This document shows, one piece after another, positions 26,369 to 35,087 of a stretch of 64,000 nt of DNA. The stretch spans positions 1-64,000 of the forward strand of contig NZ_FNPD01000002.1 in the NCBI RefSeq assembly GCF_900107215.1. The letters run 5' to 3'. Below the pieces are notes generated by a model. The model did no database searches and was not told where the DNA came from. It saw nothing but the letters and a program-made list of their open reading frames with translations. Made by a program: the position numbers and the translations under genes. The first letter of the stretch is position 1; every line of letters begins with the position of its first letter. This stretch comes from Acetomicrobium thermoterrenum DSM 13490. Lineage in GTDB: Bacteria > Synergistota > Synergistia > Synergistales > Acetomicrobiaceae.

Positions 26369-27723
26369 GATCTTGCCCCCTTTAAGAATCGCGATATCAA
26401 TCTGCCCGTGACGCGCTTTCTGTAGTCCTTCGAAGTCCTGGGGGAGACTTCTTCGCTTGCAATAAGGCGGGCTTCGTCGATGACTTCCTCTGTTAGTTTC
26501 TTTCCCCTGAGATATTTTTCCGTCTCAGTCAAAAAGATCGGGACGGGCGACATGCTTCCCGCCGCTAAGCGGATGTCACCTACTGCCTCGCCGTCCAGCT
26601 CGATAAACCCGGCCACGGAAAGCCTTGAAATGGTCAAAGCAAGCCTGGAACCTCTTTTGTAGAAAAATTGGCGCGACTTCACCGAAGGAAGGGGTATTTT
26701 TACGCTTTTAAGCAACTCATCGGGCCTTAAAACAGTCTTTCTGTAGCCGCTGTAAAGCTCCGTCACGGGAATTTCGCGCACTCCCCTTTTGCTTTGAAGC
26801 ACTGCTATTGCGCCAAGGACGAAAAGCAGGGGCGGACTGTCGGCAGCAGCTGATCCGTTGACGAGATTCCCTCCGATTGTGGCCCTATTTTGTATGGCCA
26901 CGGCTCCAATTAAAGTCGAAAGATAAGCCAGGGCGGGAAAATGCTCTTTCACCAAATCCGAAGAGGCAACCTCGGAAAAGGTCGTGCCGCTTCCGATCTC
27001 CATGTAACCCTCTTCGAGCTTTATCCCCTTTAGCTCCTTCAAATTCCAGATGTCCATCACCCTCTCGGGCTCGGGCTTTCCCTTCATAAGGTCGGGGTAA
27101 AAATCGGTACAACCCGACAACAAGGTCACGTCCGGGTACCTTTCCAGAATTTCCAAGGCCTCCTCCAGATCGTCGGGCAAAAATACCCGGGAGGGCTCGC
27201 TTCCCTGAAGCTTTACCGATTCCTCGGACACATTATCCCTTCTGCCCTTTTCAGCAGCAATCTTTCTGCCGTAGCCTTCGGCCGCCGCTTTATCTACGGC
27301 GCGAAATATCCGTTCGTAACCTGTGCATCGACAGAGGTTTCCCGCCAGGGCCCATTTTATCTCCTCTCTGGTTGGATTGGGGTTTGTGCTTAAAAGAGCC
27401 CGTGCTGCCAAGACCATCCCCGGAATACAGAATCCGCACTGTACCGCCCCCTCCTCGACGAAGGCCTTCTGAAGCGCGTCTTCCTCGCCGTCCAATCCTT
27501 CTATAGTGAGCACATCCCCGCCCCGCACCTGCAGAGCTGGAACCAGGCAGGAGTTCACGAGTTTTCCGTTTAAAATCACCGAACAGGCTCCGCACTCTCC
27601 CTCTCCGCAGCCTTCTTTGGTGCCAACATACCCAAGCTGCTCCCTCAAGACGTCAAGCAGTCGGTCCAGGGGAGAAGCCTCGGCCGTAACTTCCTGTCCG
27701 TTTAAAGTAAACCGTAACTTCAT
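26365..27723 (-). CDS. Molybdenum hydroxylase system 1: fused [2Fe-2S]-FAD subunit
   Basis: 452 residues. Residues 1-155 are the two-cluster iron-sulfur unit: CGEGECGAC with a later Cys (plant-type cluster), then CGFCIPGM and CRCTGY (helical cluster). A linker leads to an FAD domain from about residue 178, with LLSGCTDFYPDLMKGK in the place of the usual AGGTDL and TIGGNLVNGSAAADSPPLLF as the second FAD loop. In most bacterial xanthine dehydrogenases the two units are separate or joined as XdhA. It overlaps the large-subunit gene by four bases. Electrons from the Mo site pass through the clusters to FAD. The substrate is inferred to be a purine from the neighbours. Confidence 0.9.
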   Translation of the reverse strand: MKLRFTLNGQEVTAEASPLDRLLDVLREQLGYVGTKEGCGEGECGACSVILNGKLVNSCLVPALQVRGGDVLTIEGLDGEEDALQKAFVEEGAVQCGFCIPGMVLAARALLSTNPNPTREEIKWALAGNLCRCTGYERIFRAVDKAAAEGYGRKIAAEKGRRDNVSEESVKLQGSEPSRVFLPDDLEEALEILERYPDVTLLSGCTDFYPDLMKGKPEPERVMDIWNLKELKGIKLEEGYMEIGSGTTFSEVASSDLVKEHFPALAYLSTLIGAVAIQNRATIGGNLVNGSAAADSPPLLFVLGAIAVLQSKRGVREIPVTELYSGYRKTVLRPDELLKSVKIPLPSVKSRQFFYKRGSRLALTISRLSVAGFIELDGEAVGDIRLAAGSMSPVPIFLTETEKYLRGKKLTEEVIDEARLIASEEVSPRTSKDYRKRVTGRLISRFLKGARS

Positions 27724-30032
27724 GATCGTCTTTCATCCCCTTCTTGCTCAAGCGCGGTAAGCACCTCTCCCGTAACGGGAAGTCTGTTTGCAAAAAGCCC
27801 CGTGGCGTGCTCAATGGCAGCTACCACCGCAGGTCCTCCCCCGCTTAAAGGCATTTCACCCAATCCCTTTGCCCCAAAGGCTCCCCTGCTGCAGGGAATT
27901 TCCATAAGTTCCACGAAGAAGTCGGGGCAATCGACGCTGGTAGGGATGGCGTAGTTGGCAAGCCTGTTGTTCCTGTATCTGCCGCCTTCCATCTCTATGA
28001 CCTCTAGGTAACCGTATCCTAATCCCTGGAGGCTTCCGCCTTCTACCTGACCAAGGGCGAGCAAGGGATTTATGGCAGTGCCGCCGTCAACGACAACGGT
28101 GTCTCGCAAGGGCCTCACTTCCCAGGTATCTGTATCTACTTCCACTTCTAAGACGCTTGCTCCCCAGGCGTAACCCTGGTATGCGTCCCCCTGACATTTC
28201 TCGTCGTCCCAGTTAAGCTCCGGGGGGTGGACGTAATCGCCTATGACCTCCAACGGTCCCCTTTCTTCCTCGATCCGTCGGGCTATTTCAAAAAAGTCAG
28301 CCAGGGGAGTACCGTTTTCAAAAAATGTTCCCCTTGCATAGGTTATGTCCCTAAGGGGGACGTCAAAATGTCTGGATACGTACTCCTTTATCTGCATAAT
28401 TAGCTTTTCTGTCCCACGAAGCACGATCTTTCCCACGATCATAGTGGTGCGAGAGGCGACTGTCGGACCACTGTCAGGGGCCTTGGACGTATCGGGCTGG
28501 CAGTACTTCACCTTCTCAAAGGGAATTTGAAGGCCCTGAGCTGCTATTTGAGTGAGCACCGTCGCGGCACCTTGCCCCATCTCGACGTTGCTCACGTGAA
28601 GTTCGACTGACTCCCTCGCCAAAAAAAGCTTTATTTTTCCGTTGATCTTCTGCTCTCCCGCTCCAGTAAAGCCTCCTCCGTGAAGGAAAAGCGACACGCC
28701 GATGCCACGTTTTTTCGGGCCCTGATCTTTTGAATACTCGGCCCTCTTTCTTTCGTATTCCGAGATCGCCAAGGCACGCTCAAAGACTAGTCTTGCACCG
28801 TCGTCCTCGACCCTTTGACCGAAGGGAAAGGCATCTCCGCACTTTAACAGGTTTTTACGCCTCACTTCTACAGGACTTAAACCAAGCGTCCTTGCGATTT
28901 TATCCATCTGTCTTTCCATGGCAAATATGCTTTGAGGTGCGCCAAAGCCCCTGAAGGCACCATTTGGCGGGGTATTTGTGGCCACGGCCCTGGCAAGGAT
29001 TCGTGCGTTTGGTATCTGGTAGCAGCCCGTAGCGTGAAGCAGCGACCTTTGAAGCACTACGATGCTCAAAGTCGTATAAGCTCCTCCGTCCAAGACCAAG
29101 TCTACATCCTGGGCGACTATCGTGCCGTCCTTTTTTACCCCCGTTCTGTGCCTTATCCTGGAAGGGTGTCTCTTGGTGGTGGAGACTATATCTTCGGCCC
29201 TGTCGTAGATGATCTTCACGGGCCTTTTGGCCTTCAAGGCCAGCACAGCTGCGTGTATCGCAAGAAGGGAGGGAAAATCCTCCTTTCCGCCAAAGCCTCC
29301 GCCCGTAACGGCCTGTTTTATGATGACCTTATCGGGTGGGAGGTTTAAAGCATGCGTCATGGCGCCATGTATATAGTAAGGACACTGAAGCGAACCTACT
29401 ACCTCCACGCCTCCATCATCGCGGGGAAGGGCCACCATCCCCTGGGGTTCCAGGTAAAGTTGCTCCTGATGGCCCGTCCTGTAAGTTTCTTCAATGATGA
29501 TATCTGCTTCTTTAAATGCCTCGTCGACGTCTCCTCTTTTTACCTCGAACTTGGCCAAGACGTTGTCATTGCCCCATATCACCTTTTTGCCCTCAAGGGC
29601 CTCCTCGATGGAAAGAACAGGCTCCAGTGGTTCGATTTCAACCTTTACGGCCTTTAGTGCAGCCTTGAGGAGTGCCTTTGTAGGAGCGGCAACGAGAGCT
29701 ATAGGTTCCGATACGTAATTTACGATATCCTCTGCCAATACGGGCATGTCACGCCTTACCATGGCCACCTCATTCGGGCCCGGAAGGTCTTTTGCCGTCA
29801 CAAAGACCACCTTCGACCAGTCAAAGGACGGATTCTGTCTGATACCAACGATCCTTCCGTGAGGTACGTCGCTTCTCACAGTGCCTCCGTACCAACAACC
29901 AGGGATTGGATAGTCATCTATGTACTCTGCCTTCCCCATAACCTTATCCCAGGCATCTACCCTAACGACGGGCTTTCCGATAACCTCCCTAAATTTTTTC
30001 TCCGTCGGCGTAACCTTTAATTTTTCAACCAA
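27720..30032 (-). CDS. Molybdenum hydroxylase system 1: molybdopterin subunit
   Basis: About 770 residues. Family blocks: VDAWDKVMGKAEYIDDYPIP, TGGGFGGKED, NGAFRGFGAPQSIFAMERQM, EMGQGAATVLTQIAAQGL, and the active-site glutamate in GAFGAKGLGEMPLSGGG near the C-terminus. FRGFG follows the xanthine dehydrogenase form; the CO-dehydrogenase cysteine loop is absent. The start is uncertain: TTG 30032 has GAGGGGAG at a good distance, while TTG 30056 would add eight residues. It lies six codons after the permease gene and is followed by its fused FeS-FAD partner. Substrate unknown; a purine is likely. Confidence 0.9.
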   Translation of the reverse strand: MVEKLKVTPTEKKFREVIGKPVVRVDAWDKVMGKAEYIDDYPIPGCWYGGTVRSDVPHGRIVGIRQNPSFDWSKVVFVTAKDLPGPNEVAMVRRDMPVLAEDIVNYVSEPIALVAAPTKALLKAALKAVKVEIEPLEPVLSIEEALEGKKVIWGNDNVLAKFEVKRGDVDEAFKEADIIIEETYRTGHQEQLYLEPQGMVALPRDDGGVEVVGSLQCPYYIHGAMTHALNLPPDKVIIKQAVTGGGFGGKEDFPSLLAIHAAVLALKAKRPVKIIYDRAEDIVSTTKRHPSRIRHRTGVKKDGTIVAQDVDLVLDGGAYTTLSIVVLQRSLLHATGCYQIPNARILARAVATNTPPNGAFRGFGAPQSIFAMERQMDKIARTLGLSPVEVRRKNLLKCGDAFPFGQRVEDDGARLVFERALAISEYERKRAEYSKDQGPKKRGIGVSLFLHGGGFTGAGEQKINGKIKLFLARESVELHVSNVEMGQGAATVLTQIAAQGLQIPFEKVKYCQPDTSKAPDSGPTVASRTTMIVGKIVLRGTEKLIMQIKEYVSRHFDVPLRDITYARGTFFENGTPLADFFEIARRIEEERGPLEVIGDYVHPPELNWDDEKCQGDAYQGYAWGASVLEVEVDTDTWEVRPLRDTVVVDGGTAINPLLALGQVEGGSLQGLGYGYLEVIEMEGGRYRNNRLANYAIPTSVDCPDFFVELMEIPCSRGAFGAKGLGEMPLSGGGPAVVAAIEHATGLFANRLPVTGEVLTALEQEGDERRS

Positions 30033-30061
30033 AGGGCAACATCTCCCCTCATCCAACCGGA

Positions 30062-31435
30062 TTATTGGTTTTTATTATAAAACACGTAATTTATAAGCAA
30101 ATTGCTCACAATGCCCACAGTGACGGCCAAAAATACGTTGTTCGTTAGGTAAAGTTTCACGAAGGGATGCAAAGTCTCAAGCCAGGCGCCCCTGTCCAAA
30201 TTTAAATAGTAGGGCATCATGACGGAGATCCCAAGGGTAACTCCGGCTACGATCATGTTACCGAAGTTGTTTTTGACATCGGACATGACAGTGTTAATGC
30301 CAGAAAGCAGTATCAAACCCGCGCTTATTATAAAGGCTCCGCCTATGACCGACTTTGGGATCGCAGCCAGGATCGTGGTAAACTTGGGACACAGCCCGTA
30401 AAGAAGGAATATAAAAGCCGCTGTTTGCGTGACTACCCTGCTTGCGATCCCCGTCGAAGCTATGATACCGGCGTTCTGGCTTGCGCTGGTGACAGGAAGG
30501 CCTCCGAAAAGAGAACACAAAGCGCAGGAAAAGCCCTCGGCAGCTATTCCCCTGTTCATATGCTTTACTTTGTAAGGCTCGGCCGCTGCTGTACATACGG
30601 CAGCATAATCCCCTATGGACTCAAACATGGAGCATGCATATCCCGTTAACACCAATAAAATGGCGGAAATACTTATTATCAAAGGCGATGTCGCACCGTC
30701 GTAGCCCTTGAAGGGGAAAAGCTTTGGAAGGCTCACCCACCCTGCGCGGGCAACGCTTCCCCAATCGAAAATACCCAGAACCGTTCCGCCAATTATACCC
30801 ACAATAAGAATTGAGATGAGCACAAAGCCCCTGGAGATCAGGCCCTTAAGTTTAAACCGCAAAAAGAGGGCAAAGAGAAAACTTATTATCCCAAGTGACA
30901 AATGAAGGGCATTCGGAATGGCAAATACCCAAGAAAGCGATATGCGAGTGATGACAAAACCGATGGTAGCTACTACCGATCCCACCACGACGGGAGGCAT
31001 GAATTTCCTTAAAACCGTGAGTACTCTGGATGCTCCGAAAAGTCCCTCGATAATACCGCCAGTAAAGGCAGCTCCCCAGGCGGTGGTGAGCCCGTAGGGA
31101 TAAGTTTTGGCTATGGAAGCCATGTTTATGAATATGGGAACGGAAGGAAGCTGCACCACTGGAAGCCTGTTTCCCAGGGTGGTCTGTATCATGGTCGCCA
31201 CGAAAACGCCTATGAAGCAGTAGCTTATCATGGAAGGCGTAACGCTTTCCGGAAGCCCCGCCATGGCCACGAATGCCGTAGCCCAGATGAAGGGGCTGAA
31301 ATCTACCAAGGTTAGCTGGAGGGCGTAATAGAGCGTTTCAAACACGGACTTCGGCTTCTCGTCTATCGTCAAAACAGGCTTCGTCAAAGCCTCCACTTCC
31401 TGCTTGAATACTGCCTGTTCGGGGTCATACGCCAT
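30062..31435 (-). CDS. NCS2 xanthine/uracil-type permease
   Basis: 457 residues, about 12-14 membrane segments. It shows NCS2 features: TLVDFSPFIWATAFVAMAG early, QTTLGNRLPVVQLPSVPIFI, and GYACSMFESIGDYAAVCTAA followed by NRGIAAEGFSCALCSLFGGL and SQNAGIIASTGIASR. These match the nucleobase:cation symporter-2 family that carries xanthine, urate or uracil. It lies between two molybdenum hydroxylase systems, at the place of xanQ in the E. coli region. ATG 31435 is chosen because GGTGA lies just upstream; 31462 would add nine residues. Confidence 0.92.
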   Translation of the reverse strand: MAYDPEQAVFKQEVEALTKPVLTIDEKPKSVFETLYYALQLTLVDFSPFIWATAFVAMAGLPESVTPSMISYCFIGVFVATMIQTTLGNRLPVVQLPSVPIFINMASIAKTYPYGLTTAWGAAFTGGIIEGLFGASRVLTVLRKFMPPVVVGSVVATIGFVITRISLSWVFAIPNALHLSLGIISFLFALFLRFKLKGLISRGFVLISILIVGIIGGTVLGIFDWGSVARAGWVSLPKLFPFKGYDGATSPLIISISAILLVLTGYACSMFESIGDYAAVCTAAAEPYKVKHMNRGIAAEGFSCALCSLFGGLPVTSASQNAGIIASTGIASRVVTQTAAFIFLLYGLCPKFTTILAAIPKSVIGGAFIISAGLILLSGINTVMSDVKNNFGNMIVAGVTLGISVMMPYYLNLDRGAWLETLHPFVKLYLTNNVFLAVTVGIVSNLLINYVFYNKNQ

Positions 31436-31494
31436 TATTTTCACCATCCTTTTTAAAATCAAAGGGGCATCCCGCAGCGGACACCCCTTTTGCC

Positions 31495-33822
31495 TTAGCT
31501 TACTACCTTTTCCCTGATTGCCTTTAAGACGCGCTCGGGCGTCATGGGAAGGTCGTACATCCTGACTCCGACGGCGTCGTAAATGGCGTTAGCGATCGCA
31601 GGCCCCGGCGTATTGATGGCCACTTCTCCGACCGATTTTGCGCCATATGGCCCGTACTCCTCGAAAGAGGGTACAAGTATCGTAACGACCTCCGGCAAGT
31701 CAGTGGTCTTATATACCTTGTAGTCCCAGAAGTTGGGGTTTTTCATCTTCCCCTTCTCGTCAAAGAGGTACTCTTCGCAGAGAGAGAAGCTTACGCCGTT
31801 TAATACTGCTCCTTCCACCTGCCCCTCGGCAAGCTTCGGGTTTAAGACGTTGCCGCAGTCCATGGCCGTAACGACCTTGAGGGGCCTGACGATACCGGTC
31901 TTTATGTCGACTTCCACTTCGGCGAAGGTGGCACAAAAAGGGAAGGGCGACACGGGGCTGACAAAGGAGGCGCTTTCCTCGATCTGAAACTGGTTTTTCG
32001 CATAAAAGGCATAGTAAGCCACGTCTTTAAAGCTTAGGCTTCGGCCGCTTTTTACGTGAGAGACTTCCTCCACCCCCAGGGTCAGCTCTTCCCTGGGGCA
32101 TTCGAGCATCTCCGAAGCGACTTCCATGATCCTCTCCGCTATCTTTTGGGCGCACCTTTTGACGGCGTTGCCCGATACGTAAGTTGTGGAAGAAGCATAG
32201 GCTCCCACGTCGTAGGGCGTGAGGTCCGTATCGGAAGAAAGCACTATTATCTTCTCCGATGGCACCTTTAATGTTTCGGCCGCAATTTGGGCGAGCACCG
32301 TATCGGAGCCCGTCCCTATATCTGTGGCTCCAACGTAGAGGTTAAAGGAGCCGTCCTCGTTCATCTTTATGTGGGCGCCGCCCATGTCTATCAGGGGAAT
32401 GCCCGATCCCTGGGTCGCTACGGCCATTCCAACGCCGTAGCATTTGTCGCCCTCTTTCCTTTTGACCCCTCTCTTTTCCTTCCACCCGATGACTCGTGCA
32501 GCCTCGTCTATGCACTCGGAAAGCTTACAGGAAGTGACGACCTGCTCGTGTCCGGTCTTGCCCTCGCCTATGGCTTTAAAGACCTCGGAGGTCTCGCCCG
32601 TCTTTATGTGCCACTTCTTGACGAACTCGGCCATGTCTATGCCGAGAAGCCTCGTTATGTGATCTATGTGCTGATTGAGCCCGAAAAACCCCTGGGTAGC
32701 TCCGTAGCCTCTATAGGCTCCGCCGACGGGGAGGTTGGTGTATACACAGTCGGCGTAGAAGGAGACGTTTTCTATTTTGTTGAAGAGGGGAAGCACCTTG
32801 GCGCCCGTATTTGCCAGGACGGTAGGCCCATGGGGCCCGTATGCACCTGCGTTCATGAGGTCATCGATCTCCATGGCAACGATTGTGCCGTCGTTTTTGA
32901 CGCCCATCTTTATTCTGGAGCGCATGGCGTGCCTCGTCCTTCCCGATACGAAGTACTCCTCCCTGGAGGTTACTATCTGTGCCGGCCGCTTCGTCCTCCA
33001 TGCAACCAATGCCACGTAAGGCTCAAGCAGCACTTCCTGCTTGCTCCCGAATCCGCCTCCAATGCGGGGCTTGATCACCCTTATTTTGCCCAGGGGAATT
33101 CCCAATATGTTGGAGACTATCCTCCTGGCGTGGAAGGGAACCTGAGTCGAGGTAATGAGAACCAGTCTGCCGTAGTGATCAAACGTGGCCTTCGTCACGT
33201 GCGTCTCCAGGGCGCAGTGGGAGGCGATATGGGTATAGTAAGTTGCCTCCTGCACGAAATCCGCCTCTTCAAATCCTTTCTGCGAATCGCCATATAAGAA
33301 GGCTATCCTGGCAGCAAGGTTTTTCTCCGGCCTGTATATGGCGGAAGGTATCATGACGTGTTCTTCTCCGTCGTGAAGTACGGGCGCTCCATCTTTTTCG
33401 GCCTCTTCAATATCAAAAAGGGCAGGAAGCATCTCGTATTCCACCTTGATTTTCTTCACCGCTTCCTTCGCTATCTCTTCACTTTCTGCTGCTACCAGGG
33501 CCACCCTGTCGCCGACGAACCTCACTTTTTCGTCGAACATGTACATGTCGTAGGGCGAAGGTTCTGGATGTGACTGGCCTGCGGAGGTGTAAAGCACCCT
33601 TGGGGTGTTTTTGTAGGTCAACACCAGCGCAACGCCGGGCATCGATTCAGCTTCGACCGTATCTATGCTTTTTATCTTCGCATGAGCGTGGGGCGAGTAA
33701 AGAAAGGCTATATGAAGGGGATCTTTAAGCGCAAAGTCGTCAGCAAAGAGCGGTTCGCCCGCCGCGAGCGCCAGGGCATCGACTTTCTCCTTATTTTTTC
33801 CAATGTTGATATAATCAGTCAT
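31495..33822 (-). CDS. Molybdenum hydroxylase system 2: XdhD-like molybdopterin subunit
   Basis: 775 residues. Blocks: DALALAAGEPLFADDFALKD, IGGGFGSKQEVLLEPYVAL, VGGAYRGYGATQGFFGLNQH, DIGTGSDTVLAQIAAETL and YGPYGAKSVGEVAINTPG with the active-site Glu. The RGYG variant and the N-terminus resemble E. coli XdhD, whose chain carries the [2Fe-2S] part at its N-terminus; here that part is a separate gene (33815) overlapping by eight bases. Position after ssnA and the FAD gene and before the permease also fits xdhD. In E. coli XdhD is linked to hypoxanthine or related purine oxidation; activity here is not known. Confidence 0.9.
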   Translation of the reverse strand: MTDYINIGKNKEKVDALALAAGEPLFADDFALKDPLHIAFLYSPHAHAKIKSIDTVEAESMPGVALVLTYKNTPRVLYTSAGQSHPEPSPYDMYMFDEKVRFVGDRVALVAAESEEIAKEAVKKIKVEYEMLPALFDIEEAEKDGAPVLHDGEEHVMIPSAIYRPEKNLAARIAFLYGDSQKGFEEADFVQEATYYTHIASHCALETHVTKATFDHYGRLVLITSTQVPFHARRIVSNILGIPLGKIRVIKPRIGGGFGSKQEVLLEPYVALVAWRTKRPAQIVTSREEYFVSGRTRHAMRSRIKMGVKNDGTIVAMEIDDLMNAGAYGPHGPTVLANTGAKVLPLFNKIENVSFYADCVYTNLPVGGAYRGYGATQGFFGLNQHIDHITRLLGIDMAEFVKKWHIKTGETSEVFKAIGEGKTGHEQVVTSCKLSECIDEAARVIGWKEKRGVKRKEGDKCYGVGMAVATQGSGIPLIDMGGAHIKMNEDGSFNLYVGATDIGTGSDTVLAQIAAETLKVPSEKIIVLSSDTDLTPYDVGAYASSTTYVSGNAVKRCAQKIAERIMEVASEMLECPREELTLGVEEVSHVKSGRSLSFKDVAYYAFYAKNQFQIEESASFVSPVSPFPFCATFAEVEVDIKTGIVRPLKVVTAMDCGNVLNPKLAEGQVEGAVLNGVSFSLCEEYLFDEKGKMKNPNFWDYKVYKTTDLPEVVTILVPSFEEYGPYGAKSVGEVAINTPGPAIANAIYDAVGVRMYDLPMTPERVLKAIREKVVS

Positions 33823-34288
33823 TTTCCTTCACCTTCCTCGCGGCAAGTTTCACGGCATCTATTATCTTCACGTAACCCGTGCACCTGCAGAAATTTCCGT
33901 CAAGGGCTTCCTTTATCTCTTCGGCAGTGGGATCAGGGTTTCTTTGAAGTAGAGCGTAAGTGGCAAGCACCATGCCTGGAGTGCAGTAGCCACACTGTAC
34001 TGCTCCTGCCTCGACGAAGGCCTCCTGTATCGGGTGGGGTTCGTGAATAGACCCTATGCCTTTGACCGTCGTTATTTTTCTTTCGCCTACTGAAGCAGCG
34101 TAAACCATGCAGGAGTTTACGAGTTCTCCATCGAGCAGAACGCTGCAGGCGCCGCAAAAGCCTTCCCTGCAGCCACATTTTACCTCCGTAAAGCCGTTGT
34201 CGCGTAAAAGGTCTAACAGCCTGACATGGGGAGCAAATTCCAGTTCGTGTACTTTTCCGTTTATGTTAAACGATGCCTTCATCTCCAT
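33815..34288 (-). CDS. Molybdenum hydroxylase system 2: [2Fe-2S] subunit
   Basis: 157 residues from ATG 34288, which overlaps the stop of the FAD gene as TGATG (a later ATG at 34282 is also possible). First cluster: CREGFCGACSVLLDGELVNSC, preceded by another Cys (KCGC). Second cluster: CGYCTPGM and CRCTGY. It transfers electrons between the Mo site of the 31495 product and FAD. Upstream in-frame residues back to 34324 belong to the neighbouring gene's frame region and lack a ribosome site. Confidence 0.92.
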   Translation of the reverse strand: MEMKASFNINGKVHELEFAPHVRLLDLLRDNGFTEVKCGCREGFCGACSVLLDGELVNSCMVYAASVGERKITTVKGIGSIHEPHPIQEAFVEAGAVQCGYCTPGMVLATYALLQRNPDPTAEEIKEALDGNFCRCTGYVKIIDAVKLAARKVKEND

Positions 34289-35082
34289 CACCTCGCACCA
34301 CCTAAAGCATTCAGGCCGCGACAAAGCAATACCTTAGAGACCTCGGTCAGATAAGGGCCGCTTCCTGCTGGCTTGTCGGCAAATTCGACGTTGACATTCC
34401 TTAAAATCCCTTCGGCATCCACGTCCTCAAGCCTGCTGCCTTGAAGCGCCTTTTCAACTCCGCTTAACCTGTCGTATGCCTTCTTCGTGCCTGTAACCAC
34501 GACCTTTGCACCTCTTATAGACTCGCCTTCGACGGACAGAGCAATTGTAACGGTCAGGGCCGAGTAATCCGTGGCCGTTCGAGCAAATCTGTCGAAATAG
34601 CCGATTATTTTCGCGTCAGGAAATCTGACTTCAGTCACGGCACAATCTTGAAACTTGCCCCTATTGGATAAAAACTCCTCGTATTTACAGGTACCCTGCC
34701 CTTTTCCCAGGACTTCAATTTCTGCTTCCAATGCCAGAAGGGGGCCCATAAGGTTCGACCAAAGGGGCGACAGATACACGCTTCCGCCCATGGTGATCCT
34801 GTTCCTCAAGGGTGTCGTCGCCGTGCACTTTAAAGCCTTGACAAGCAAGTGGTCGCTTTCTAAGGAATCCATAACTCGACTCAGGGTTGCCGTCGCTCCG
34901 ATGCGCCACATGTCGCCTTCTTTCTTGATATAGTTTAGGGGTAAAGAAGAGATGTCGATAACCCGCTTTGCCGATTTTATCCTCTCTTCCTTTATGACCG
35001 TGCCGCCTGCATGGATAAGCGCGCCCTCTTCCTTTAAAAGCTCTGCCAGTTCCTCTAGGCTTTTTGGAAAATACCACTCCAT
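34288..35082 (-). CDS. Molybdenum hydroxylase system 2: divergent FAD subunit (YgfM-like)
   Basis: 264 residues. ATG 35082 has AAGGAG nine bases upstream. It aligns by position with YgfM next to ssnA in E. coli. The first FAD loop is kept (ALIHAGGTVIKEE), but the second, normally T-(I/V)-GG-N with a downstream SPAAD, reads TMGGSVYLSPLWSNLMGPLL, so the Asn and Asp that usually contact FAD are replaced. It may bind FAD weakly or use another electron route. The gene overlaps no part of ssnA but starts five bases from its stop. Confidence 0.82.
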   Translation of the reverse strand: MEWYFPKSLEELAELLKEEGALIHAGGTVIKEERIKSAKRVIDISSLPLNYIKKEGDMWRIGATATLSRVMDSLESDHLLVKALKCTATTPLRNRITMGGSVYLSPLWSNLMGPLLALEAEIEVLGKGQGTCKYEEFLSNRGKFQDCAVTEVRFPDAKIIGYFDRFARTATDYSALTVTIALSVEGESIRGAKVVVTGTKKAYDRLSGVEKALQGSRLEDVDAEGILRNVNVEFADKPAGSGPYLTEVSKVLLCRGLNALGGAR

Positions 35083-35087
35083 CGCTT

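Noticed and set aside
32287-33297. 336-codon open frame on the plus strand
   Set aside because: Antisense to the intact XdhD-like gene, no ribosome site and no family resemblance; a by-product of GC-rich codon use.
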